Shown here: positions 1 through 4,833 of the stretch, in pieces
Layout of the letters: every line of letters starts with the position of its first letter
Numbering within the stretch: position 1 is the stretch's first letter
NCBI GenBank assembly: GCA_903920485.1
Contig: CAIXMG010000055.1
Coordinates: forward strand, 1 to 8,859
Origin: an uncultured bacterium
Lineage (GTDB): Bacteria; Patescibacteriota; Minisyncoccia; Phycocordibacterales; UBA1006
DNA length: 8,859 nucleotides
Direction: 5' to 3'
Translations under genes and position numbers: made by a program
The notes under the pieces: generated by a model
The model's input: the letters and a program-made list of their open reading frames with translations, nothing else
Told to the model about the DNA's origin: nothing
Databases searched by the model: none

Positions 1-861
1 CAGGATGGCCAAGAGCTGGAAGAAGTTGTCACCATAGTACTGCAGCAGACTGAGTCCGCCGAAGAATGCCTGGGTCGTGTTCGTCAGCCACAGCGTGACC
101 GGATAGAACAGGACGAGCGTGATCACGGCCGAGACGACACCGTACATGACCCCTTCGACCATGAACGGGCCTTGGATATACTTGTTTTCGGCACCGACCA
201 TGCGCATGTTCGCGATTTCCTCGCGCGACATGTAGATGGCAAGGCGGATCGTGTTGAAGGTGATGATGACCGAGATCAGGACGAAGAACGCCGTGATCGC
301 CAGTCCCAGGCGCTGCACCGAATGCATGATGCCCGTCAGACGGTCGATGATCTCCTTGTTCTGCGAATAGTTTACCTTCTCGATGATCGGATTCGATCCG
401 CTGGACAGACTCGAGTTGTCATCGAGCGTCTGCGCGATGGATGCGTACTGGCCGGCTTCCTTGGCACGGATGTTGAGCGTCGCACCAAGTGGATTGCTGC
501 CCAGCTCGTCGAGCGCCTGGAGCGTCAGCTGATCTTCCGAATGTCGCGTCTTGAAATCGGCAAGCGCCTGATCCTGGCTGACATAGTCCACTTCGGCGAC
601 CTCAGGCAGCTGCTGGAGCATGGTCTGAACGTCCTGGATCTGGGCGACCGGAACGTCGGGATAGAAGTAGACGTTCACGTCCACCTTGTTTTCGATCTGC
701 GCCAAGGAGAACCCGAGGGCAGCGTTCAGGAAGATCGTCATGCCGATCACCGTCAGCGTCACGGTCATCATGAGAATCGACGCGATTGAAACCACCGTGT
801 TTCGGTAGAAATTGATGAGTCCCCATCGGAGTATTCGCTTTGAGTCGGTTTGGAATGCCAT
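1..861 (-). CDS. ftsX: Cell-division ABC transporter permease FtsX (3' end cut off)
   Basis: FtsX is the membrane subunit of the FtsEX complex, which couples ATP hydrolysis by FtsE to activation of peptidoglycan hydrolases at the division site. The ATG at 861 gives 287 residues up to the left edge of the window with no stop, so the C-terminus (the last helix) is missing. The translation starts MAFQTDSKRILRWGLINFYR, a typical cytosolic N-terminus. A first membrane segment follows at about residues 22-50, then an extracytosolic domain at about 52-180 and a second segment at about 185-205. The conserved cytosolic loop near 206-225 (IRLAIYMSREEIANMRMVGA) follows, then a third segment at about 232-257. 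The start lies 14 bases after the ftsE stop, so the two are one operon. No hydrolase partner is visible; it may lie beyond the left edge. Confidence 0.95.
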   Translation of the reverse strand, partial: MAFQTDSKRILRWGLINFYRNTVVSIASILMMTVTLTVIGMTIFLNAALGFSLAQIENKVDVNVYFYPDVPVAQIQDVQTMLQQLPEVAEVDYVSQDQALADFKTRHSEDQLTLQALDELGSNPLGATLNIRAKEAGQYASIAQTLDDNSSLSSGSNPIIEKVNYSQNKEIIDRLTGIMHSVQRLGLAITAFFVLISVIITFNTIRLAIYMSREEIANMRMVGAENKYIQGPFMVEGVMYGVVSAVITLVLFYPVTLWLTNTTQAFFGGLSLLQYYGDNFFQLLAIL

Positions 862-875
862 AGGTTAGAAAATGC

Positions 876-1559
876 TCATCGCATCGAGTGAAGACCGTGC
901 TTGTCGTCCTTGATAATCTTTCCGTGCTCAAGGGTGATGACCCGCTTGCCCAGCGCGTCAATGATGCCCTTGTTGTGCGTCGTCAGGACCACCGTCGTGC
1001 CGAGGTCGTTGATCTTCTTCAGGATTTCGACGATCTCGAAGGTTGATTTCGGATCAAGGTTTCCGGTCGGCTCGTCGGCAAGGATGACTTCAGGCTGGTT
1101 GATGATCGCGCGGGCAATGGCCAACCGCTGGCGTTCGCCTCCTGACATCTCGTGCGGGAACGCGCGCGCCTTGTGCGAGAGCCCGACAAGTTCCAGCGCA
1201 TGTGGGACGTCGGAGACGATCTCGTCGTCGCTCTTCCCCGCTGCTTCCATCGCGAACGCGACGTTCTCGAACGCGGTCTTTTTCGGCAGCAGTCGGAAGT
1301 CCTGAAACACCACGCCGATGCGCCGGCGGTAGGTCGGCACCTGTGAACGCTTGATGGCATCCACGTCGAAGTCGTCGAACCAGATGTTGCCCTCGCTTGG
1401 CTTCAGCTCGCCCATCAGGAGCCTGATCAGCGTGGTCTTGCCCGCACCGGAATGCCCCACAACGGAAACGAATTCCCCGGCGTGGATGGACAAATTGATA
1501 TCTTCGACCGAAACATCCTCATCGGAAAAACGCTTCGTCACGTGTTCAAATCGTATCAT
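876..1559 (-). CDS. ftsE: Cell-division ATP-binding protein FtsE
   Basis: Cytosolic ABC ATPase that forms the FtsEX complex with the adjacent FtsX and drives septal peptidoglycan remodelling. At 227 residues it has the usual FtsE length. All nucleotide-binding motifs are visible: Walker A GHSGAGKT at 35-42, Q-loop Gln86 in VVFQDFRLL, signature MSGGERQ at 138-144, Walker B VILADEP at 158-164 and H-loop His195 in TTHN. The segment VVFQDFRLLPKKTAFENVAFA is characteristic of FtsE rather than other ABC families such as LolD. The ATG at 1559 is preceded by TATAAT only seven bases upstream with no Shine-Dalgarno sequence, so the mRNA is probably leaderless. FtsX follows 14 bases after the stop. Base composition is GC-rich and host-like. 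Confidence 0.97.
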   Translation of the reverse strand: MIRFEHVTKRFSDEDVSVEDINLSIHAGEFVSVVGHSGAGKTTLIRLLMGELKPSEGNIWFDDFDVDAIKRSQVPTYRRRIGVVFQDFRLLPKKTAFENVAFAMEAAGKSDDEIVSDVPHALELVGLSHKARAFPHEMSGGERQRLAIARAIINQPEVILADEPTGNLDPKSTFEIVEILKKINDLGTTVVLTTHNKGIIDALGKRVITLEHGKIIKDDKHGLHSMR

Positions 1560-1566
1560 GGGAACT

Positions 1567-1593
1567 ATTATAGCATGGCCCTTGAAAAAACAA
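1567..1593 (-). promoter_or_regulatory. Promoter of ftsEX, extended -10, leaderless
   Basis: On the minus strand a consensus TATAAT (1567-1572) with an upstream TGC (extended -10) ends seven bases before the ftsE ATG, so transcription should start at or within a base or two of the start codon. The best -35 is weak: TTGTTT at 1588-1593, 15 bases away. This region overlaps the -35 box of the divergent tRNA-Glu promoter. Confidence 0.7.
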
Positions 1594-1610
1594 CCCGTTT
1601 TGTGTATAGT
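1582..1610 (+). promoter_or_regulatory. Promoter of tRNA-Glu
   Basis: TTGAAA (1582-1587), a 17-base spacer and TATAGT (1605-1610) make a near-consensus housekeeping promoter. The expected start is near 1617, seven bases before the mature tRNA 5' end. Its -35 box lies inside the divergent ftsE promoter, so the two cannot easily be occupied at the same time. Confidence 0.8.
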
Positions 1611-1623
1611 GTCAGCGCATCAA

Positions 1624-1695
1624 GGCCTTATCGTCTAGCGGCTAGGACACAGGATTCTCATTCCTGGAACCGGAGTTCGATTCTCCGTAAGGTCA
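1624..1695 (+). tRNA. tRNA-Glu, anticodon CTC
   Basis: A full cloverleaf can be folded by eye. The acceptor stem is GGCCTTA with TAAGGTC (one G-T wobble) and discriminator A1695. The D-arm GTC/GAC has loop TAGCGGCTAG. The anticodon stem CAGGA/TCCTG has loop TTCTCAT, placing anticodon CTC at 1657-1659, which reads GAG. The variable loop is short. The T-arm CGGAG/CTCCG has loop TTCGATT. The D-arm sequence CGTCTAG...CTAGGAC is typical of bacterial tRNA-Glu. No CCA is encoded; the gene is followed by CAAAA. The 3' end is repeated at 3713-3723. Confidence 0.96.
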
Positions 1696-1700
1696 CAAAA
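1690..1700 (+). repeat. Direct repeat at tRNA-Glu 3' end (putative att site, left)
   Basis: AGGTCACAAAA covers the last six bases of tRNA-Glu and five bases beyond. The identical 11-mer recurs in the same orientation at 3713-3723. Extending to the left, 14 of 16 bases match (CCGTAAGGTC here against CTGTGAGGTC there, differing by two transitions). Confidence 0.5.
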
Positions 1701-1736
1701 GAGAGTGCTAGTTCGAGCACTCGACAAGGGTCGTTT
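1695..1736 (+). repeat. Hairpin-containing boundary repeat, copy 1
   Basis: The order is ACAAAAGAG (1695-1703), a 7-bp hairpin GAGTGCT/AGCACTC (1703-1709 with 1716-1722), then CGACAAGGGTCG (1722-1733) and TTT. The 12-mer is itself a small hairpin (CGAC/GTCG with loop AAGG). Copy 2, at 2459-2507, has the same two outer words in the same order around a different palindrome. Copy 1 may act as the tRNA terminator, as a recombination site, or both. Confidence 0.6.
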
Positions 1737-1771
1737 CAGATCTAATAACTAAAACAACTTTTGAATTGATT

Positions 1772-2443
1772 ATGAATGAAAAAGATAAGCAAATTGTAAA
1801 AGATTCAGCACTCGTTGTCGCAGACCAGATAGTATCAGCTATTCCGCTGTTGAATGTTGCTTGGGAATTAAGTAAGGCTTTATACGGAGCTGGTTTAAAA
1901 TTAAGAGAACAAAGAGCTCTTGAATGGGTTGAAATGGTTAGAGATAATCCAACCACTTTTAGTGAAGAGATTTTACAATCTGAAAATTTTCAAGATGCGT
2001 TTGTTTATTCCTTTGAAAAATATATTACAGAACGTAGCGAGATAAAGAGACAGATTATTAAACAAATATTCCTCGGGTATGCACAATCACAAGATTTAGA
2101 ACAATTCGAGATTGAGCGAATGATTAGCCTCCTCTCTTTAGTCAGTCAAAAAGGTTTAGAATTACTACGAATCTTAAATCAGGTTTCTACTACTAAAATT
2201 CAAGGGAATAAATTGTCAGATTACTTGACCACTTATTTGGTTAACGATTCAAATAATAATCCTGGAAAATACAACCTAGCTCCTAATCAAAATATCCGTG
2301 AGATTTGGGCTGATGCTGAAGCCGATTTAATCAGTATTGGAATCCTGAAAACCTACAACACTCCGAACCCTTGGGGGGTTGATCCTAATAACTATGATCT
2401 TACTAACACTGGTCGAGAATTTATTAAATACATATCGTCATAA
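1772..2443 (+). CDS. Hypothetical protein, helical with C-terminal winged-helix-like tail
   Basis: I do not recognise this 223-residue protein with certainty. The ATG at 1772 was preferred to the TTG at 1766; neither has a Shine-Dalgarno sequence, but TAACTAAAACAAC at 1746-1758 resembles the A-rich leader motif of neighbouring accessory genes. Near residues 10-45 there is an apolar, helical stretch (ALVVADQIVSAIPLLNVAWE) too weak to be a clear membrane segment. The middle is charged and helical. The end (LISIGIL ... YDLTNTGREFIKYI) has the look of a winged-helix wing. A helical body plus this kind of tail is reminiscent of the Abi-alpha/DUF4393 abortive-infection proteins, but this is only a resemblance. 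The gene is AT-rich, unlike ftsE, and lies just downstream of tRNA-Glu between two hairpin repeats, a typical accessory or defence-gene position. No separate promoter is clear; read-through from the tRNA promoter is possible. Confidence 0.85.
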   Translation: MNEKDKQIVKDSALVVADQIVSAIPLLNVAWELSKALYGAGLKLREQRALEWVEMVRDNPTTFSEEILQSENFQDAFVYSFEKYITERSEIKRQIIKQIFLGYAQSQDLEQFEIERMISLLSLVSQKGLELLRILNQVSTTKIQGNKLSDYLTTYLVNDSNNNPGKYNLAPNQNIREIWADAEADLISIGILKTYNTPNPWGVDPNNYDLTNTGREFIKYISS

Positions 2444-2458
2444 TGGTGCTTAGCGCAA

Positions 2459-2507
2459 ACAAAAGAGCTAGCAGATTTTATCTGCTAGCTCCGACAAGGG
2501 TCGATTT
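2459..2507 (+). repeat. Hairpin-containing boundary repeat, copy 2
   Basis: ACAAAAGAG (2459-2467) leads into an 11-bp perfect hairpin, GAGCTAGCAGA (2465-2475) with TCTGCTAGCTC (2481-2491) and loop TTTTA. It is followed directly by CGACAAGGGTCG (2492-2503) and ATTT. The outer words are identical to copy 1 at 1695-1736 while the palindrome differs. It sits 15 bases after the stop of the 1772 gene, so it may also terminate that transcript, although the T-run is poor. Confidence 0.6.
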
Positions 2508-2528
2508 AGTATACTGAAATTATTAAAA

Positions 2529-2615
2529 ATGACCTTGTGGGGCAATGAACCCTACGGTCGCACCACGACTAGGCTCACATCGTTTTTGAAACATGTTTTG
2601 CAATGGTTGTTTTGA
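2529..2615 (+). other. GC-rich structured tract or 28-residue small ORF
   Basis: From 2531 to about 2582 the sequence is much richer in G and C than its surroundings. As a plus-strand RNA it folds as GACC/GGTC stacked on GTGGGG/CCCTAC (one G-U pair that would be A-C on the other strand), followed by GTCG/CGAC around CACCA. The same bases encode a short ORF, MTLWGNEPYGRTTTRLTSFL followed by KHVLQWLF and a TGA at 2613-2615. A TATACT lies at 2510-2515, upstream of the ATG at 2529. It could be a small RNA, a tiny protein or a gene remnant; I do not recognise it. Confidence 0.25.
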
Positions 2616-2694
2616 GTGCTCGAATATTTTTCAGAACTTTTTGGAAAGTGAAAAGTCCTCCCATAGGCAAGTTAAAATTAAAACCTTTTTATAC

Positions 2695-2726
2695 AAAAAA
2701 AGCCGTTCAGTTTTATCTAAACGGCT
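2695..2726 (-). terminator. Rho-independent terminator of the lipoprotein gene
   Basis: On the minus strand AGCCGTT and AACGGCT form a 7-bp stem (2720-2726 with 2701-2707) around a 12-base loop, followed by seven T. It lies 26 bases downstream of the lipoprotein stop codon. Confidence 0.85.
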
Positions 2727-2752
2727 CTGTAAATTTTCTGTCTTGTAAGTTG

Positions 2753-3472
2753 TCACTTCATCGAATGAATCCCTCTGAAGCTGATAGAGCATCCGTTGTT
2801 GAGCTGCATATCAGAATCATAGAAAGCATCCGCCTCATCTTTCATTTTGCCTCGCTTGTCATCGCATAAAAGGTTCGAGACCCAGACTGCTACTTCGTTG
2901 GGAGTTTTAGCTTGATGACGGGCATTGTTGTAGCCCGAAGGCGTTCCAATCTCTACGTAAAAAGAGTTCTTCTTTAGGGTTCTCCTTTCGGGTTTCGATG
3001 AGGATTTGCGCTCGTCGCCTTCGACCCAAGCATAGACAAGGGTGTCTCTTTGCAGTTTGCTTTTCTTCAAGTAACGGATGGTCATCTTGGTATTATACTC
3101 ACCACTTGGTTCGGATGAGTTGCTATATTCTGAATAAAATTCAGGATACAGATAGCAGATGATTTCGCTATCGTTTATAACTTTTTCAAAGGCAGCGAGG
3201 ATTGGTTGAAAGTACTTGCCTCTCCGTTGCATTGAGTCGCAAAGCAGTCTTAGTACACTATCCACCGGGTCTTTAACGGCAAAAGAGGCCTTGAGGCTAT
3301 CCTCTGGTAAGGAAACAGAATTTCCGTTTCTTTGCAACCAGATTCTGCTTTTAGCAACCTCTGGTTTTTGCTCGGCCGCCTTCGCTGTCGTGGTTTCGGA
3401 GTTAGAGTTTGTGCAACCTGTTAGAATTACAAACATTAAGGCGACGAGGGGTAGCGGGGTTTTCTTTTTCAT
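2753..3472 (-). CDS. Putative lipoprotein of unknown function
   Basis: A 239-residue exported protein. The N-terminus MKKKTPLPLVALMFVILTGC is a textbook lipoprotein signal peptide: positive residues, a hydrophobic core, and lipobox LTGC at 17-20 with Cys20 as the lipidated residue. A low-complexity Thr/Ala/Glu spacer follows to about residue 40, then a soluble domain of about 200 residues with scattered cysteines (about 78, 106, 203 and 229). I recognise no domain. The gene has its own consensus promoter, a leader of about 100 bases with a large hairpin, and its own terminator, so it is a single-gene unit. Composition is intermediate to AT-rich. It lies within the candidate tRNA-Glu island. 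The membrane anchor implies a surface role, but no substrate can be inferred. Confidence 0.9.
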   Translation of the reverse strand: MKKKTPLPLVALMFVILTGCTNSNSETTTAKAAEQKPEVAKSRIWLQRNGNSVSLPEDSLKASFAVKDPVDSVLRLLCDSMQRRGKYFQPILAAFEKVINDSEIICYLYPEFYSEYSNSSEPSGEYNTKMTIRYLKKSKLQRDTLVYAWVEGDERKSSSKPERRTLKKNSFYVEIGTPSGYNNARHQAKTPNEVAVWVSNLLCDDKRGKMKDEADAFYDSDMQLNNGCSISFRGIHSMK

Positions 3473-3479
3473 TATTTAA

Positions 3480-3503
3480 TTGGTTTAGGGTTAAGAATTA
3501 AGA
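3480..3503 (-). promoter_or_regulatory. A-rich leader motif before the lipoprotein start
   Basis: On the minus strand CTTAATTCTTAACCC, then TAAACCAA, lies 7 bases before the ATG where a Shine-Dalgarno sequence would be expected; none is present. The 15-mer differs by one base from the leader of the 4265-4696 gene. Confidence 0.55.
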
Positions 3504-3505
3504 TT

Positions 3506-3548
3506 CGTTGGCTATTTCAAGTCTCCAAGACACCTGAAATAACCAACG
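3506..3548 (-). promoter_or_regulatory. Long hairpin in the lipoprotein 5' leader
   Basis: On the minus strand CGTTGGTTATTTCA pairs over 14 bp with TGAAATAGCCAACG (one G-U pair), and an inner GTCT/AGAC helix closes a 3-base loop. It lies between the predicted transcription start (near 3573) and the start codon. No T-run follows, so it is not a simple terminator. Stabilisation, regulation or protein binding are all possible. Confidence 0.6.
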
Positions 3549-3579
3549 GATTCAACTTCCCTAGAAAGAACTGACCGTC

Positions 3580-3608
3580 AGTATAGCAAAATTATTAGAA
3601 TATGTCAA
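3580..3608 (-). promoter_or_regulatory. Promoter of the lipoprotein gene
   Basis: On the minus strand TTGACA (3603-3608) and TATACT (3580-3585) are separated by exactly 17 bases, a near-perfect housekeeping promoter. The predicted start near 3573 gives a leader of about 100 bases. Confidence 0.85.
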
Positions 3609-3712
3609 GTTCTCTATATTGTTATATCCTATAGTTCCACAACAATTAAAGTGACGTTGTTTCACGTGAGAATCATATTTTGTAGGGTGTTCCATCCTAA
3701 TAAATAACTGTG

Positions 3713-3723
3713 AGGTCACAAAA
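3713..3723 (+). repeat. Direct repeat of tRNA-Glu 3' end (putative att site, right)
   Basis: AGGTCACAAAA is identical to 1690-1700 and in the same orientation. Host-like composition resumes within about 60 bases to the right. Confidence 0.5.
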
Positions 3724-3767
3724 ATAAAAGGTACGAACTTGAGGATTGTTTTTATATGAAATAAGTT

Positions 3768-3776
3768 TGGTATACT
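3768..3776 (+). promoter_or_regulatory. Extended -10 promoter of the 3783 gene, leaderless
   Basis: TGG then TATACT (3771-3776) ends six bases before the ATG, so transcription should start on the A of the start codon. The -35 region is poor (TTGTTT at 3746-3751, 19-base spacer), as is common for extended -10 promoters. Confidence 0.7.
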
Positions 3777-3782
3777 TACCCC

Positions 3783-4208
3783 ATGTCGGGCAAACGTATC
3801 TATATTGCATCAAAAGTCGGTCCGATGGAAGAAGAGGTAAAGCGATTGAAGAATACACTTGAGTCACGAGACTACAACATCCTCTACGACTGGACCGAGA
3901 ATCCAGTTTCCAAACCCTTTCAAGACCATCCCGAGCAGTCAGCCCGGGCAGCCCATGACATGGCACAGGCGGTAATGAACTGCGATATCTTGATCGTCCT
4001 GTTTGCAGAGGGCGGAATCGGATTCCATATTGAAACGGGCGGAGCACTCGTATCAAGCATTATCCTCTCCATGATCACCGGCCAGTCGAAGAAAGAAATT
4101 TATGTCGTCGGTAATGGCAACGACCGCTCGGTATTCTATTTCCATGATTCCGTAAAGCGACTTGATACGGTGGAAGAACTTCTGGAGGAACTCTGCCCTC
4201 CTTGCTGA
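3783..4208 (+). CDS. Nucleoside 2-deoxyribosyltransferase-like protein
   Basis: A 141-residue soluble protein. The pattern fits the nucleoside 2-deoxyribosyltransferase-like fold: a first strand KRIYIAS (4-10), a helix, then NILYDWTEN (32-40), the segment ARAAHDMAQAVMNCDILIVLF (54-74), GFHIETGGAL (80-89) and a strand KEIYVVGN (104-111). In the family the Glu of the G-x-x-x-E-x-G-x-A motif is the nucleophile, which would be Glu84 here. Known members exchange bases between deoxynucleosides or hydrolyse modified nucleotides, usually for purine or pyrimidine salvage. The length is typical. It is a stand-alone gene with a leaderless promoter. Salvage would suit a small-genome organism that imports nucleosides. 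The related DUF4406 or SLOG/TIR-like folds are alternatives; the exact substrate cannot be told. Confidence 0.75.
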   Translation: MSGKRIYIASKVGPMEEEVKRLKNTLESRDYNILYDWTENPVSKPFQDHPEQSARAAHDMAQAVMNCDILIVLFAEGGIGFHIETGGALVSSIILSMITGQSKKEIYVVGNGNDRSVFYFHDSVKRLDTVEELLEELCPPC

Positions 4209-4210
4209 AT

Positions 4211-4241
4211 AAAAAAACGCGCTACCCTTTCAGGTAACGCG
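4211..4241 (-). terminator. Rho-independent terminator of the 4265-4696 gene
   Basis: On the minus strand CGCGTTACC pairs with GGTAGCGCG over 9 bp (one G-U pair) around a 6-base loop and is followed by seven T. On the plus strand the G-U becomes a C-A mismatch and no T-run follows, so it serves the minus-strand gene. Confidence 0.85.
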
Positions 4242-4264
4242 CCCCATTCAATCATGTAAAGATC

Positions 4265-4696
4265 TTATGCCTCCTGCGGCAAGCTTTTTGCAAACACCTC
4301 CCAGTTGTCAATTTTTGTTTTCCTTTCGAAAAACGGGATGAGTTCGGGATTCTGTTTTTTCACCTGAATCAGCGCCTCGTCGTTATCATAATACAGAGTG
4401 CGTGACTGGTAATCGCAGACCCAGCCGCAACCATAGTGTTCGTCGATGGCATACCATTCGGCAACCATTTCGGCAGCATGCTTCAGCGATTTCAGCGCTT
4501 GACGCAGCGCGGTTGCCGAACCGTTCTTGATGACGTTCGTATTGCCGGTTACTCCAGACGTCTTGCTGTCAAACGTCGATGCGGACAACGGGAGGTTGAT
4601 GTATTGATAGACAACGTTGCCTACCGAAAACTCGTACACCTTATCGGTTCGGATGAGGACTCCAAGGGGATCTCCTGGGATGAATATTTCTGCCAT
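4265..4696 (-). CDS. Hypothetical protein (143 residues)
   Basis: I do not recognise this protein. It is soluble, with no signal peptide or membrane segment. It begins MAEIFIPGDPLGVLIRTDKV, has a Ser/Thr/Asn-rich middle (about 38-60), a helix (about 62-82), an aromatic and Cys-bearing patch HYGCGWVCDYQSRTLYYDND (about 87-106) and a charged helical end. The GCGWVC pair of cysteines could bind a metal or form a disulfide, but this is speculative. The gene is a single unit with its own promoter (4742-4769), an A-rich leader motif and a terminator. Composition is host-like. The leader shares a nearly identical 15-mer with the lipoprotein gene, which suggests shared regulation or a shared mode of translation start. 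Confidence 0.85.
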   Translation of the reverse strand: MAEIFIPGDPLGVLIRTDKVYEFSVGNVVYQYINLPLSASTFDSKTSGVTGNTNVIKNGSATALRQALKSLKHAAEMVAEWYAIDEHYGCGWVCDYQSRTLYYDNDEALIQVKKQNPELIPFFERKTKIDNWEVFAKSLPQEA

Positions 4697-4708
4697 AGCT
4701 TGTGATAT

Positions 4709-4732
4709 TTGGTTTTTGGGTTAGGAATTAAG
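4709..4732 (-). promoter_or_regulatory. A-rich leader motif before the 143-residue protein
   Basis: On the minus strand CTTAATTCCTAACCC, then AAAAACCAA, ends 12 bases before the ATG. It matches the lipoprotein leader at 14 of its first 15 bases. No Shine-Dalgarno sequence is present. Confidence 0.55.
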
Positions 4733-4741
4733 CTCGGTTCG

Positions 4742-4769
4742 ATAATAGCACCGATTTTATCTTTGTCAA
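4742..4769 (-). promoter_or_regulatory. Promoter of the 4265-4696 gene
   Basis: On the minus strand TTGACA (4764-4769), a 16-base spacer and TATTAT (4742-4747). The predicted start is near 4735, giving a leader of about 40 bases that begins just before the A-rich motif. It lies immediately after the terminator of the upstream gene. Confidence 0.8.
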
Positions 4770-4779
4770 ATTCAAGCAT

Positions 4780-4814
4780 AAAAAAGTCCCGATCTGCATG
4801 AATGCAAACCGGGA
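4780..4814 (-). terminator. Rho-independent terminator of the small membrane protein gene
   Basis: On the minus strand TCCCGGTTTGCA pairs with TGCAGATCGGGA over 12 bp (including two G-U pairs) around a TTCA tetraloop, followed after one C by six T. Confidence 0.85.
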
Positions 4815-4833
4815 AAGGAAATGTCTTATTTTT

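Larger units (their letters stand above)
2444..2752. other. Structured intergenic region
   Basis: This 309-base gap holds the second hairpin repeat (2459-2507), a TATACT hexamer (2510-2515), a GC-rich structured tract with a 28-codon ORF (2529-2615), and the terminator of the lipoprotein gene (2695-2726). A longer plus-strand ORF running from 2603 into the lipoprotein gene has no start signal, overlaps the terminator hairpin and looks like a shadow. The rest (about 2616-2694) is AT-rich with nothing recognisable. Confidence 0.6.
1701..3723. mobile_element. Candidate small island integrated at tRNA-Glu
   Basis: The segment starts at the tRNA-Glu 3' end and stops at a perfect 11-base copy of that end (3713-3723), the usual footprint of tyrosine-recombinase integration. 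Its content is clearly more AT-rich than ftsEX on one side and the 3783 gene on the other. It carries two genes without recognised function. No integrase, transposase or excisionase is present, so it would be a remnant, a satellite mobilised in trans, or a deletion derivative. The alternative is an ordinary AT-rich intergenic cluster with a chance repeat. One point against a foreign origin is that the lipoprotein gene shares its 5' leader motif with the 4265-4696 gene outside the segment. Confidence 0.4.
3473..3782. other. Divergent regulatory region between two genes
   Basis: This 310-base gap holds the leader motif, hairpin and promoter of the lipoprotein gene (3480-3608, minus), the right copy of the tRNA 3' repeat (3713-3723), and the extended -10 box of the 3783 gene (3768-3776). 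The stretch 3609-3712 is AT-rich and shows nothing I can name. Confidence 0.6.

Noticed and set aside
172..789. Long plus-strand ORF of 205 residues opposite ftsX
   Set aside because: It is antisense to a clear ftsX reading frame. The Arg/Asp-rich composition (DDDRDQDEERRDRQ) is typical of a shadow frame in GC-rich coding DNA.
1695..2507. Integron attC sites
   Set aside because: The hairpin repeats lack the RYYYAAC and GTTRRRY core sites and their outer words are not complementary to each other.
2529..2590. T-box or other known riboswitch
   Set aside because: The GC-rich tract lacks the conserved T-box sequence and there is no amino-acid or tRNA-synthetase gene downstream.
1712..2624. 11-base inverted repeat TTCGAGCACTC (1712-1722) and GAGTGCTCGAA (2614-2624) as possible transposon ends
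   Set aside because: Inverted matches of this length are expected by chance in a window of this size, no transposase or target duplication is present, and the match lies inside a hairpin arm.
2603..2869. Plus-strand ORF of 88 residues
   Set aside because: It runs through the terminator hairpin of the lipoprotein gene and into its coding region on the opposite strand, has no start signal, and its translation looks random.
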